Of a stretch of DNA of 64,000 nt, positions 16,462 to 24,927 are shown in pieces (within the stretch, counting starts at the first letter, position 1; each line of letters starts with the position of its first letter). The notes below the pieces were generated by a model that saw only the letters and a list, made by a program, of their open reading frames with translations, made no database searches and was not told the DNA's origin. The position numbers and the translations under genes were made by a program. Source of the DNA: Acidimicrobiaceae bacterium (GTDB lineage Bacteria; Actinomycetota; Acidimicrobiia; Acidimicrobiales; RAAP-2); contig PMFA01000024.1 in assembly GCA_003155915.1 (NCBI GenBank), forward strand, positions 70,194 through 134,193. Direction: 5' to 3'.

Positions 16462-18624
16462 GTGCCCACTCCACCAACTGTCCCACAACGCCCCTTTTCG
16501 ATCACGCGCCACGGCGACGTCCGAGTGGACCCGTACTACTGGTTAATGGACCGCGAGGACGAATCGGTCCTCGCCCACTTACGCGCCGAGAACGAATTCT
16601 TGAGTCAGAACTTCCGCGATTTGAAGCCGCTCGAAGACGAACTGTTCGAAGAGATAAAGGGTCGCATCGAGGAGACCGATATCTCCGTACCGGTGCGAAA
16701 AGGGGCGTGGTGGTATTTCGAGAGAACGCGCGAAGGACTCAACTACCCGCTCAGTTGTCGCGTGGCGGCCATCGGCGATGATCTCACGCCCCCCGAGATC
16801 GACCCGTCGACCACGCTCGCCGGCGAGCAGGTGATCCTCGATGAGAACGAAGAGGCCGGTGACAGCGACTACTTCTCGGTCGGGGTTCTCGCCCTGAGCC
16901 CCGATGACGACTGGGTGTGCGTCGGAACGGACTTCGACGGCGACGAACTCCACCACGTCACGGTGCGTCCGCTCGCCGGACAGCCGTCCGTCGACGACGA
17001 ACTCGACGACGTTCATTACGGCTTCGCGTGGGCCATGGACAGTCGTCACTTCTTTTACACGCGCGTCGACGACGCCAAGCGACCGTTCCAACTCTGGCGC
17101 CACGAACTCAGAACCGATACCAGCACCGACGTACTCATCTTTCAAGAGGACGACGCGCAGTTCAACTTGGCGGTCGGTCGAAGTCGCGACGACGCCATCA
17201 TCTACGTGCACCTCGGCTCGTCCATGACGACCGAAGTGCACTACCTCGACGCCCACGATCCGACCGGTGAATTGAAACTGCTCGAGGCGCGTCGACACGG
17301 CGTCGAGTACGGCGTCGAACACTTCGTGGACGAGCGCGGCGTCGCGTGGTGGCTGAAGGTCACCAACGAAGGAGCGAGGGACTTTCGTCTCCTCGTGCGC
17401 GAAGTCGACGCGGGTGAGTGGCGCGAAGTAATCCCCGAGCGTCCCGGATCTCGACTTGACGGCGTCGACGCCTTCAAGTCCTTTCTCGCGATCAGCGAAC
17501 GACACGATGGTGGTGCGGCCGTTCGACTCGTGTCCACGCTGAGCGGCGCCGACCCCTTCGGTGATGACTTGCTGGAACGCTCGCGCCTGGTTGAAGGACC
17601 GGCGAGTCCGAGCACGGTCTCACTCTCGGCGAATCCGAATTTCGATACCACGCAATTGCGCGTGTCGGTCACCTCACTCGTCACTCCGCGTTTGGTCGGC
17701 GATATCGTGATCGCGACCGGGGAGATGATCGTTCGCAAGCAACAGATCGTTCTCGGCGGCTACGACGCGCGCCAGTTCGCGACGGGACGATTGTGGGTGA
17801 CGGCCAGCGACGGCGTGAGAATTCCGGTCTCGGTCGTGGCGCGCGCCGACCTTGTGGAAATGGGTATCGACGGCGAGCTCCGGGCTCTGGCGCCCTCCCC
17901 GTTCGTGCTCTACGGCTACGGCAGCTACGAGATCTCGATCGATCCGTCGTTCTCGTCGCTCCGGCTTTCGTTACTCGAACGAGGCGTCATCTTCGCGATC
18001 GCCCACGTCAGGGGCGGTGGCGAGATGGGTCGCACCTGGTACGAGACGGGGAAACTGGCCCAGAAGCCCACGACCTTCAGCGACTTCGTCGCGGTCGCGC
18101 GAGATCTGATTCGCCGTGGCTGGACGACGAGCGAACATCTCGCGATTCGCGGCGGGTCGGCCGGTGGACTTCTCATGGGGGCCGTCATGAACCTGGCGCC
18201 CGACCTCTTTCGTTGCGTGGTGGCCGACGTGCCCTTCGTGGACGCCCTCACGACGATGCTCGACGCGACCCTCCCGCTCACCGTTGGTGAGTGGGAGGAG
18301 TGGGGCAACCCCGACGCGAGCGCGACGGCCTATCGCACGATGAAGGGTTACTCCCCCTACGACAACGTCGTCGCCACGAACCCCGACGGCACGCCACGCG
18401 TGTACCCGCACCTCTTCGCGTCGGGTGGGCTGAACGACCCGCGCGTGGGATTTTGGGAACCGACCAAGTGGGTGCTCAAGATTCGTGACGCCAACGCCGA
18501 GAACGTCGCGTACTTGAAGACCGAGATGGGCGCGGGACACGGTGGTCCCTCCGGGCGCTACGACGCGTGGCGCGACGAAGCCCAAGTACTGGCGTGGACG
18601 CTGAAGGAGATCGGCGCCTTATGA
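16462..18624 (+). CDS. ptrB: prolyl oligopeptidase family serine peptidase (oligopeptidase B-like)
   Basis: Cytoplasmic serine peptidase of 720 aa that cleaves short peptides. An N-terminal seven-blade beta-propeller (about 70-430) follows PYYWLMDREDESVLAHL. The catalytic domain has YGYGSYEISIDPSFS, AHVRGGGEMGRTWYETGK, nucleophile GGSAGGLLMGAV, Asp in GGLNDPRVGFWEPTKW and His in MGAGHGGPSGRYDAW. The YGSYE and RGGGE boxes fit oligopeptidase B (basic-residue specificity) better than prolyl endopeptidase. The start is GTG 16462. It overlaps the convergent membrane-protein gene by 6 bp. Confidence 0.92.
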   Translation: MPTPPTVPQRPFSITRHGDVRVDPYYWLMDREDESVLAHLRAENEFLSQNFRDLKPLEDELFEEIKGRIEETDISVPVRKGAWWYFERTREGLNYPLSCRVAAIGDDLTPPEIDPSTTLAGEQVILDENEEAGDSDYFSVGVLALSPDDDWVCVGTDFDGDELHHVTVRPLAGQPSVDDELDDVHYGFAWAMDSRHFFYTRVDDAKRPFQLWRHELRTDTSTDVLIFQEDDAQFNLAVGRSRDDAIIYVHLGSSMTTEVHYLDAHDPTGELKLLEARRHGVEYGVEHFVDERGVAWWLKVTNEGARDFRLLVREVDAGEWREVIPERPGSRLDGVDAFKSFLAISERHDGGAAVRLVSTLSGADPFGDDLLERSRLVEGPASPSTVSLSANPNFDTTQLRVSVTSLVTPRLVGDIVIATGEMIVRKQQIVLGGYDARQFATGRLWVTASDGVRIPVSVVARADLVEMGIDGELRALAPSPFVLYGYGSYEISIDPSFSSLRLSLLERGVIFAIAHVRGGGEMGRTWYETGKLAQKPTTFSDFVAVARDLIRRGWTTSEHLAIRGGSAGGLLMGAVMNLAPDLFRCVVADVPFVDALTTMLDATLPLTVGEWEEWGNPDASATAYRTMKGYSPYDNVVATNPDGTPRVYPHLFASGGLNDPRVGFWEPTKWVLKIRDANAENVAYLKTEMGAGHGGPSGRYDAWRDEAQVLAWTLKEIGAL

Positions 18625-19458
18625 CGAGACGAAAGAGAGCACCAGCGTCGAAGGTAGTGGCGAGGGGAAGACAACGGCCTTTCCCTCGAGCGTGACGCTC
18701 GCGCTCTTGGGCGCACCGATCGTGATCTGCGAATCCCCAATCATCTGAAGTGACTCGACGGTTCCTTGACGGACCGTACCCTGCCATTCGAGTGTGCTGT
18801 GCGGTCCCATCTTGTAGACGGCCCACGTCGGACCGAGCGCACCGTGCACGACGACGAGGTAGTTCTTGAGCGGCACTCGATAGGTCGCGGTCTCACCACT
18901 CGTGGACTCAGCGACGAATGACGATGGCAAGTTCGCGGCGCTCGTCGTCGTGGTCGTCGAATGTGGTCTCGTCGTCGTGGTCGTCGTCGTGGTCGTCGTC
19001 GTGGTCGCGACGTTCTTCGAGTGAAGATGCTGAAGATAGAGGCCGAGGCCGCCGATGATGATGACCACGATCAGCGCGATGACGGCGACACGCAGTCCGG
19101 TGAACGACGCCGAACGTCGCGCCGACTTCGACAACGCCCACTGCTCATTGTGTCGAAGGTGTGTCGGGACCACCTCGCCATCACCGGGCATTTGCGTCTC
19201 ACTGAAGACGTACTCGCGATCTGTTTCGAGTCGGGGCCGAAGGGGCTCGGGTCGGCGCGTCGCGTCAAGCGGGCCGTCGAGCAAACGAAATCCCTTCGAC
19301 GGCGCATACGGTGACGGTGGTGGCGACATCAGGCGACGCTCGACCGGCCGAGAGAGTTCGCGGATCTCATCTCGCCGGAGTTTGCGGATCCGCAAAGCGG
19401 CGACCCCCACCACCAGAATGACCACGACGATGATGATGATTTTTACGGCGAGCGCCAT
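18619..19458 (-). CDS. membrane protein with poly-Thr linker and RodZ-C-like (DUF4115) domain
   Basis: About 279 aa from the ATG at 19458 (AGGA upstream). It has an N-terminal transmembrane helix (VKIIIIVVVILVVGVAALRI), a cytoplasmic Pro/Arg-rich segment, a second helix (AVIALIVVIIIGGLGLYL), a run of 12 Thr, then an extracellular beta-rich domain (LVVVHGALGPTWAVYKMG, LQMIGDSQITIGAPKSASVTLEGK). The last domain matches the pattern of the RodZ C-terminal DUF4115 domain, but the RodZ N-terminal HTH is absent. A cell-envelope or cell-shape role is possible. The following gene is flavin reductase. Confidence 0.75.
   Translation of the reverse strand: MALAVKIIIIVVVILVVGVAALRIRKLRRDEIRELSRPVERRLMSPPPSPYAPSKGFRLLDGPLDATRRPEPLRPRLETDREYVFSETQMPGDGEVVPTHLRHNEQWALSKSARRSASFTGLRVAVIALIVVIIIGGLGLYLQHLHSKNVATTTTTTTTTTTTRPHSTTTTTSAANLPSSFVAESTSGETATYRVPLKNYLVVVHGALGPTWAVYKMGPHSTLEWQGTVRQGTVESLQMIGDSQITIGAPKSASVTLEGKAVVFPSPLPSTLVLSFVSS
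18942..19012 (-). repeat. GTC/GTG trinucleotide tract encoding 12 consecutive Thr
   Basis: Runs of gtcgtcgtg read on minus as ACC/ACG Thr codons. The tract sits just outside the second transmembrane helix of the RodZ-C-like protein, the same low-complexity linker type as in the LCP gene at 9.4 kb. Confidence 0.7.
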
Positions 19459-19528
19459 CAAGTCCTCGTTCGAACACCAACGGGACTGACGAGTGTCATC
19501 ACGCAACGAAGCGTAGTGAAGAGTTCAA

Positions 19529-20002
19529 TCAGACGAGGCCGCTGAAGCCGCCGCGGTAGAAAACGAGCGGCGCACCGAGGTGACTGACGACGTATTCGGC
19601 GGCCACGACGACGATGTCGTGGTCTCCTTGGGTCGTGACGAACTCGATTCGGCCCTCCAAATGCGCGAGCGCCCCGTCAATCAGCGGCGCGCCGCCGGGA
19701 CCGGGCGACCATCCGATACCGGCAAACTTGGCACTCCCGGGCTTACCGAAGACTCGGGCAATCGCCTCTTGTTCGGAGGAGAGAATGTTGACGCCCACCA
19801 CGCCAACTTCGCGAGCCCGCGGCCACGAATGGCTCGCCGACACGGCGGAAAATGAAATCAGGGACGGCTCCAGCGAGAGCGCGCCGAAGGTCTGACAGGT
19901 AAAGCCGACCGGTTCCTCGGGCGTGGCCGCGGTGACGACGGCAACTCCCGTGACGAAGTGTCCGAGGACCTCCTTGAAACGCGCGACGTCGATGGAACTC
20001 AC
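19529..20002 (-). CDS. flavin reductase domain (FMN-binding split barrel) protein
   Basis: Predicted NAD(P)H:flavin oxidoreductase of about 157 aa, the type that supplies reduced flavin to two-component monooxygenases. Family signatures are FKEVLGHFVTGVAVVTA, PVGFTCQTFGALSLEPSLISF and VGVNILSSEQEAIARVFG, with late GDHDIVVVAAEYV and PLVFYRGGF. I chose GTG 20002, which leaves 22 bp to mutY; the longer frame would overlap mutY. No monooxygenase partner is adjacent, so the physiological acceptor is open. Confidence 0.88.
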   Translation of the reverse strand: MSSIDVARFKEVLGHFVTGVAVVTAATPEEPVGFTCQTFGALSLEPSLISFSAVSASHSWPRAREVGVVGVNILSSEQEAIARVFGKPGSAKFAGIGWSPGPGGAPLIDGALAHLEGRIEFVTTQGDHDIVVVAAEYVVSHLGAPLVFYRGGFSGLV

Positions 20003-20024
20003 GAATTCGAGATTATCGAGGGCT

Positions 20025-20933
20025 TCACGTGCCTCGAGCGGGTCGCGCTGGTTGCACGTCGCCACTCAGGCGCACGAGTTGGCCTCGCTGCTCGACGAGA
20101 CCGTCAGCAATCAATCCGGCGATCAGCGTCGTGCCACGACGTACGTCAACGTCGTCAACGCACGCCAGGAGGTGTCGCACCGAGTGGGGGCGCTCCCGCA
20201 ACGCGGCGAGGACTCGACCCCGAGCCTGGCGATCCGAACCTTGGAATTTCGACTGGGGTCTCGACACGCCCGCGCTTCGTGGGGCGGGGTCCGGTCCGCC
20301 CTCCACGTGCCACCGGCACACACGGGCCATCGGACAGGGATCACAGCGCGGCGTCGAAGTGCAGAATTGCGCGCCGAGGTCCAGCAGGGCCTGGTTGAAC
20401 GCCGCGGCGTTCGATCGTGGCAAGAGCTCATTGGCGACGACGCGCGCGTCACGAACACTCAGCGTCCGATTGGCGACGGCGCGCGCGAGCACTCGACCAA
20501 CGTTGGTATCCACGACGGCGACACACTCGCCGAAGGCGAAGGAGGCCACGGCGTTCGCCGTGTACTCACCGACCCCGGGCAGTCGTCGCAGGTCCGCGAC
20601 CGCGTTGGGCACCGCACCGTCGAACTCGTCGCGGATCATTATCGCCGCGTCGTGGAGCGCTTTCGCCCGACGGTGATAGCCGAGTCCACCCCAGAGTCGC
20701 AGCACCTCCGACAACGGTGCGTCGGCGCACGACGTCGGCGTCGAGAAGGCTTCGACGAACTTCGTCCACGGTGTTATGACTCGCGACGTCTGGGTCTGTT
20801 GGAGCATGACCTCGCTCACCAGCACCGGCCAAGGATCAGTGTCGATCCACGGCAGGTCTCGCGCGAGTCCTGGCGCGCTTCGACGTAGCACTCGTCGAAA
20901 CGCGGTGTGGTCGTTACGCCCAGACGTCGCCAC
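20025..20933 (-). CDS. mutY: A/G-specific adenine DNA glycosylase
   Basis: Base-excision repair enzyme that removes adenine mispaired with 8-oxoguanine. It has SEVMLQQTQTSRVITPW (catalytic Glu region), the helix-hairpin-helix LPGVGEYTANAVASFAFGE, catalytic Asp in VDTNVGRVLAR and the [4Fe-4S] loop CTSTPRCDPCPMARVC. It is 302 aa, shorter than the roughly 350 aa of E. coli MutY: the C-terminal NUDIX-like 8-oxoG recognition domain is missing and replaced by a short winged-helix-like tail, as in several actinobacterial MutYs. GTG start; a 20-bp overlap with the upstream MaoC gene. Confidence 0.92.
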   Translation of the reverse strand: MATSGRNDHTAFRRVLRRSAPGLARDLPWIDTDPWPVLVSEVMLQQTQTSRVITPWTKFVEAFSTPTSCADAPLSEVLRLWGGLGYHRRAKALHDAAIMIRDEFDGAVPNAVADLRRLPGVGEYTANAVASFAFGECVAVVDTNVGRVLARAVANRTLSVRDARVVANELLPRSNAAAFNQALLDLGAQFCTSTPRCDPCPMARVCRWHVEGGPDPAPRSAGVSRPQSKFQGSDRQARGRVLAALRERPHSVRHLLACVDDVDVRRGTTLIAGLIADGLVEQRGQLVRLSGDVQPARPARGT

Positions 20934-21426
20934 TGTACGGACGTTGTCGTTCCGGGGCGAACTCTCGCTTCCAGACCATCACCTTGCGTCGGAAGTAGCA
21001 GACTTCGAGACCGTCTTGGTTGAAACCCTTGGTTTCGACCGTGACGATACCCCGATCATCCTTGGACTTAGAAGGGGTCTTCTCGAGCACGCGCGTCTCG
21101 GCGTAAATGGTGTCACCGTGAAAGGTCGGGTTGCGATGGATCAGCGTCTCGACCTCGAGATTCGCGATCGCCGAACCGGAGACGTCGGGCACGCTCATGC
21201 CCAGGACCAGGGAATAGACCAGGTTGCCCACGACCACGTTCTTGTGGTGGACGGTCTCGTGTTCGGCGAACCAGGCGTTGGTGTGCAGCGGATGATGGTT
21301 CATCGTGATCATGCAAAAGAGATGGTCGTCGGCCTCGGTGATCGTCTTGCCGGGCCAGTGCTTATAGACGTCGCCGACTTCGAACTCCTCGAAGTAGCGT
21401 CCGAAGGGACGTTCAAATGAACTCAT
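20914..21426 (-). CDS. MaoC-type dehydratase, probable mesaconyl-CoA hydratase
   Basis: Hot-dog-fold enoyl-CoA hydratase of about 170 aa. The sequence (FEVGDVYKHWPGKTITEADD, MNHHPLHTNAWFAE, VVGNLVYSLVLGMSVPDVSG, NPTFHGDTIYAET, SKSKDDRGIVTVETKG) matches from memory the MaoC protein of Streptomyces ethylmalonyl-CoA pathway clusters, which is thought to hydrate mesaconyl-CoA to methylmalyl-CoA. The start is the ATG at 21426; the longer ORF is spurious. mcd and the lyase homologue lie within 4.5 kb, which supports the assignment. Single-domain length differs from the roughly 340-aa proteobacterial Mch. Confidence 0.8.
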   Translation of the reverse strand: MSSFERPFGRYFEEFEVGDVYKHWPGKTITEADDHLFCMITMNHHPLHTNAWFAEHETVHHKNVVVGNLVYSLVLGMSVPDVSGSAIANLEVETLIHRNPTFHGDTIYAETRVLEKTPSKSKDDRGIVTVETKGFNQDGLEVCYFRRKVMVWKREFAPERQRPYSGDVWA

Positions 21427-21460
21427 CTGTCCATTCTCTCGCACAGCTGACCGTGTCGAC

Positions 21461-21901
21461 TCACTCTTCGACGGCGACGGGAATCGCCGGGCGCGTGGTG
21501 AACGACACCGTGCCACCCGGCAACGAGTCACCGTCGATCACCAGGCGCCACGTGAACCTGGAGCCGTCCTGCAAGGGAATCGGCCCGAAGTTGACCGCGA
21601 TGGGCACGTCCACCGGGGTACCGACCGGCACGCCATCAGGCGCGACCGCCGAGAAATCGCCCCGTACTTCAATGGGCTGTGGTCCGTCGGGCGTGTCGAA
21701 GCACACGGGCTGTCCATCGGCGTCTTCGAGGAACAGTTCCCAGTGATGACTCGAGTTGAACTCGTGCCAGTCGACCATTACCTTTATCGCGACGGCCGAC
21801 GGCGTGGGATCCGGTCCGGTGACCGACCATCCTCCACCCAGGATGTAGAGCTTTCCGTCGGCCACTTGGGCCGAATCGGCGAGGAGCATTGTCACATTCA
21901 C
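21461..21901 (-). CDS. conserved actinobacterial protein of unknown function (DUF6941-like)
   Basis: About 146 aa and predicted soluble beta-rich. The start MLLADSAQVADGKLYILGGGW is a pattern I associate with a widespread actinobacterial family of unknown function. Later segments (HHWELFLEDADGQPV, VDVPIAVNFGPIPL, SRFTWRLVIDG) suggest a C2 or immunoglobulin-like sandwich. GTG start. It is divergent from mcd (53 bp) and 34 bp upstream of the MaoC gene, so cotranscription with the latter is possible. Confidence 0.75.
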   Translation of the reverse strand: MNVTMLLADSAQVADGKLYILGGGWSVTGPDPTPSAVAIKVMVDWHEFNSSHHWELFLEDADGQPVCFDTPDGPQPIEVRGDFSAVAPDGVPVGTPVDVPIAVNFGPIPLQDGSRFTWRLVIDGDSLPGGTVSFTTRPAIPVAVEE

Positions 21902-21954
21902 GCTTAAAGCCTAGGTCTCGCTGTCGTATCGCCCCCACCCGTTAAATTTTGCGT

Positions 21955-23565
21955 ATGACTGCTCCCCCTCTCGATCTCGTCAACGCGTCCGAACTGGTGG
22001 CGCGTGCGCAGTCGGTGATCGACGGAGCACTGGCCAACTTAGAGCGCGGTGGTGGCGTCGACGCCCATCAGAGCCTCGCCTACGACGTCGCGCACGCCGC
22101 GAGCGCGCTCGCCACGGCGCGGGCCTCGCTCGCCTACGCCGCGAAGGGCGAGGTCGAATCGCGACTCGTCGCCGCGTTCCTCGCGATTGCGCTGAGTGAC
22201 CTCGCGGCGCGAGTGCTCGGACGCGAATCTCTCTGGGCCGTCGAAGACGAGTGGTACCGTCCGTTCGCGGCCTTCGTGACCACGTACCGCGATCCGCAAT
22301 TCGTCGCGGGTCTCGCCGAGAACGCCGGTCCCCGTCACCTCGGTGAAGACTTCGAGATGGTCGCTGACACCTTTCATCGATTCGCCCTCGAACAGGTTCG
22401 CCCGCACGCCGAACACGTGCACCGGGCCAACGCCGATATTCCCGAGTCGGTAATCTCCGGACTCGCCGAGCTCGGCGGATTCGGTCTCTCGGTACCCGAA
22501 GAGTTCGGCGGCTTCGCGTCCGGTGGCGAATCGGAGTACCTCGGGATGGTCGTGGCGACCGAGGAGCTGTCGTGGGGCGCCCTCGGCGTCGGTGGATCGT
22601 TGATCACTCGTCCGGAGATACTGACTCGCGCGCTGGTGAAAGGCGGAACCGAGGAGCAGAAGCAACGATGGCTGCCACGACTCGCCTCCGGCGAAGTCCT
22701 CGCCGCGGTGGCGGTGACCGAACCGGACTTCGGTAGTGACGTTGCGGGCGTGACGACGAGCGCGACGAAGACCGACGGCGGCTGGCTCATCAACGGCACC
22801 AAGACGTGGTGCACGTTCGCGGCGCGCGCCGACGTCCTGATGCTGCTCGCGCGCACCGACACCGACCGCAGCACCACGCACCGGGGACTGTCCCTATTCC
22901 TCGTCGAAAAGCAACAGGCCGAGAGTGAGGGCTTCGTGCTCACCCAGGGGGCGCACGTGGGACCGGGCCACGGTCAAGGTCGCCTCGAGGGACGTCCCAT
23001 CGACACGATCGGCTATCGCGGCATGCACTCCTACGAGCTGGCCTTCGACCACTGGTTCGTGCCCGACGCCGACCTCGTCGGGGGCGAGGCGGGACTCGGA
23101 CGCGGCTTCTACTTCCAAATGGCCGGCTTCGAGAACGGACGACTCCAGACGACGGCGCGCGCCGTTGGGGTCATGCAGGCCGCCTACGAAGCGGCGCTCG
23201 CCTACGCCCAGAACCGCGTCGTGTTCGGCGAGGCGATCATCGACTTCGAATTAACCCGAGTGAAACTCGGCACCATGGCCACGATCATCCAGTGTGCGCG
23301 CCAGTTCTCACTGGAGGTCGCGCGAGAGATGGCGCGCGGCGGCGGCACTCTCGAGGCGTCGATGGCCAAGGCCTACGTCTGTCGCGCGGCCGAATGGGTC
23401 ACGCGCGAAGCGATGCAGATCCACGGCGGGATGGGTTACGCCGAGGAGTACCCGGTGAGCCGCTACTTCGTCGACGCGCGCGTCCTGTCGATCTTTGAAG
23501 GGGCCGACGAGACCCTCTGTCTCAAGGTCATTGCCCGCCGCCTCTTGCAGGACCTTCCGGCCTGA
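21955..23565 (+). CDS. mcd: acyl-CoA dehydrogenase with N-terminal extension, probable (2S)-methylsuccinyl-CoA dehydrogenase
   Basis: 536-aa FAD enzyme. About 130 helical residues (VNASELVARAQSVIDGALANL onward) precede an ordinary acyl-CoA dehydrogenase core (FGLSVPEEFGGFASGGE, AVTEPDFGSDVAGV, IHGGMGYAEEYPVSRYFVDARVLSIFEGADETL). That extension and length are typical of methylsuccinyl-CoA dehydrogenase, which makes mesaconyl-CoA in the ethylmalonyl-CoA pathway. The catalytic Glu is in FEGADE. The ATG at 21955 has no clear Shine-Dalgarno site, so it may be leaderless. The product would be the substrate of the MaoC hydratase encoded nearby. Confidence 0.85.
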   Translation: MTAPPLDLVNASELVARAQSVIDGALANLERGGGVDAHQSLAYDVAHAASALATARASLAYAAKGEVESRLVAAFLAIALSDLAARVLGRESLWAVEDEWYRPFAAFVTTYRDPQFVAGLAENAGPRHLGEDFEMVADTFHRFALEQVRPHAEHVHRANADIPESVISGLAELGGFGLSVPEEFGGFASGGESEYLGMVVATEELSWGALGVGGSLITRPEILTRALVKGGTEEQKQRWLPRLASGEVLAAVAVTEPDFGSDVAGVTTSATKTDGGWLINGTKTWCTFAARADVLMLLARTDTDRSTTHRGLSLFLVEKQQAESEGFVLTQGAHVGPGHGQGRLEGRPIDTIGYRGMHSYELAFDHWFVPDADLVGGEAGLGRGFYFQMAGFENGRLQTTARAVGVMQAAYEAALAYAQNRVVFGEAIIDFELTRVKLGTMATIIQCARQFSLEVAREMARGGGTLEASMAKAYVCRAAEWVTREAMQIHGGMGYAEEYPVSRYFVDARVLSIFEGADETLCLKVIARRLLQDLPA

Positions 23566-23569
23566 GGAG

Positions 23570-24784
23570 TTAGTCGGCAGCGAAACCGAAGGCCGGTCCG
23601 ACGGCGTCGTCGCGAGGCTCGTCGTCACCCAGGCACCGTTCGGCGCCCTCCAGAATCGCGACCTCGGTTTGGCGAAGGCTCGAGCCCCACTTCTCCTCGA
23701 TATGGCCGTAACGCCAGATCAAGGCCGCGCCCAAAAATGTCACGACGAACATGCCCACCATGATGAAGCCGGCCGTGTTGAGGTCGAAACCCGACATGTA
23801 ATGCCAGAACGCGCCGTGCCAGTGCAGCTCGTGGGGCAACAGTCCGAGCACTTCGATGGCACCGATCAAGAAACAGATCGCCACCGATAGTCCCGTGATC
23901 GCGAGGTTGTAGAAGATCTTGCGCACCGGATTGTAGAAGGCCCAGCCGTAGGCGACGTTCATGAAGAGACAGTCGATCGTGTCCATAAGAACCATGCCCG
24001 CGGTGAAGAGAATCGGGAGGCACATGATCGTGTACCACGGCAAGTGTTCGGAGGCGAGTAGTGCCGTCGACGCGAGCAGCGCCACTTCGGTCGCGGTGTC
24101 AAACCCCATACCAAAAACGACGCCGACCGGGTAGAGCTTCCACTCTTTGTCGATAGAGCGCATCCACTTACCGAAGTAGCGGTACATCAGACCGCGGTTC
24201 TGCAGCTGCGCTTCGAGTTCGGCCTCGTCGTAGGTGCCGTCGCGCATCGAGCGAAAGACCTTGTAGATCCCGGCGAGGATCACGATGTTCATAAGTCCGA
24301 TCAAGAAAAGGAACGACGCCGAGACCAGCGTCCCGAAGACGCCGCCGAACTGCTCGAGCCCGGAGTTACTGTGCGATACGGCGTGAAAGACCGCCCGCTC
24401 GGCAAAGACCATTCCAATACCAATCGCTACGACGATGGTCGAGTGGCCTAGTGAGAAGTAGTAGCCGAGTGTGAGCGGGCGGCTCGTTCCTTCAACGCCG
24501 TGCCGTTCGTTGAGCAGCTTGCGGGTGGTGTTGTCGATCGCCGAGATGTGGTCAGCGTCGAACGCGTGTCGCATGCCTAGCGTGTAGGCGATCGCCCCGA
24601 GTCCGATGCCGAAATTCTTGTAGTGCCCGGGCACCACGAAGGCGATGAGGATGAAGAAGCCGAGCACGTGCAACGCCACGATCGAGACCATCATGGCGTT
24701 GATCTTTCGCCACTCGCGGGGACTGAACGACCGCTTCAGTGCTTGGTAGCGACCACGAGGAGCCGTCAATTCAATTATTGCCAT
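23570..24784 (-). CDS. HoxN/NixA family nickel/cobalt transporter
   Basis: Integral membrane importer of Ni2+ or Co2+, 404 aa, about eight helices. Family signatures are RHAFDADHISAIDNTTRK in helix II, LGYYFSLGHSTIVV, and GFDTATEVALLA. The C-terminus is a soluble acidic tail. Metal preference cannot be read, but its place between mcd and the malyl-CoA lyase homologue suggests cobalt for the B12-dependent mutases of the ethylmalonyl-CoA pathway. The upstream 143 bp is AT-rich; I see no cobalamin or nickel riboswitch. It ends 4 bp from the convergent mcd. Confidence 0.92.
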   Translation of the reverse strand: MAIIELTAPRGRYQALKRSFSPREWRKINAMMVSIVALHVLGFFILIAFVVPGHYKNFGIGLGAIAYTLGMRHAFDADHISAIDNTTRKLLNERHGVEGTSRPLTLGYYFSLGHSTIVVAIGIGMVFAERAVFHAVSHSNSGLEQFGGVFGTLVSASFLFLIGLMNIVILAGIYKVFRSMRDGTYDEAELEAQLQNRGLMYRYFGKWMRSIDKEWKLYPVGVVFGMGFDTATEVALLASTALLASEHLPWYTIMCLPILFTAGMVLMDTIDCLFMNVAYGWAFYNPVRKIFYNLAITGLSVAICFLIGAIEVLGLLPHELHWHGAFWHYMSGFDLNTAGFIMVGMFVVTFLGAALIWRYGHIEEKWGSSLRQTEVAILEGAERCLGDDEPRDDAVGPAFGFAAD

Positions 24785-24927
24785 GCGCTCGGAATTCCTT
24801 TATCACTCGCCCGGTGTTCGAAATATCCTTGTTGCGAATCTCTCCTAATAAGGAATCTAGCGCCGGGAAGCGTCAAAAGATAGTGCGGAATTCTTTAAAT
24901 CTGTGTGAACTCAAGGGCGCGGACGTG
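24785..24927 (-). promoter_or_regulatory. AT-rich leader of the Ni/Co transporter gene
   Basis: 143-bp gap between the CitE homologue and the transporter. On minus it contains TTGACG followed 19 bp later by TTATTA, a plausible weak promoter, and a purine-rich AAAGGA near the start. It is markedly richer in A/T than its neighbours. No riboswitch core, terminator or operator palindrome could be identified with confidence. Confidence 0.35.

Noticed and set aside
16579-17505. Minus-strand ORF of 308 aa opposite the peptidase gene
   Set aside because: Antisense to the beta-propeller of the oligopeptidase; no domain pattern or ribosome site.
24785-24927. Possible cobalamin or nickel riboswitch ahead of the Ni/Co transporter
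   Set aside because: No B12-box-like sequence or conserved core could be found, and the region is too short for a full cobalamin riboswitch.
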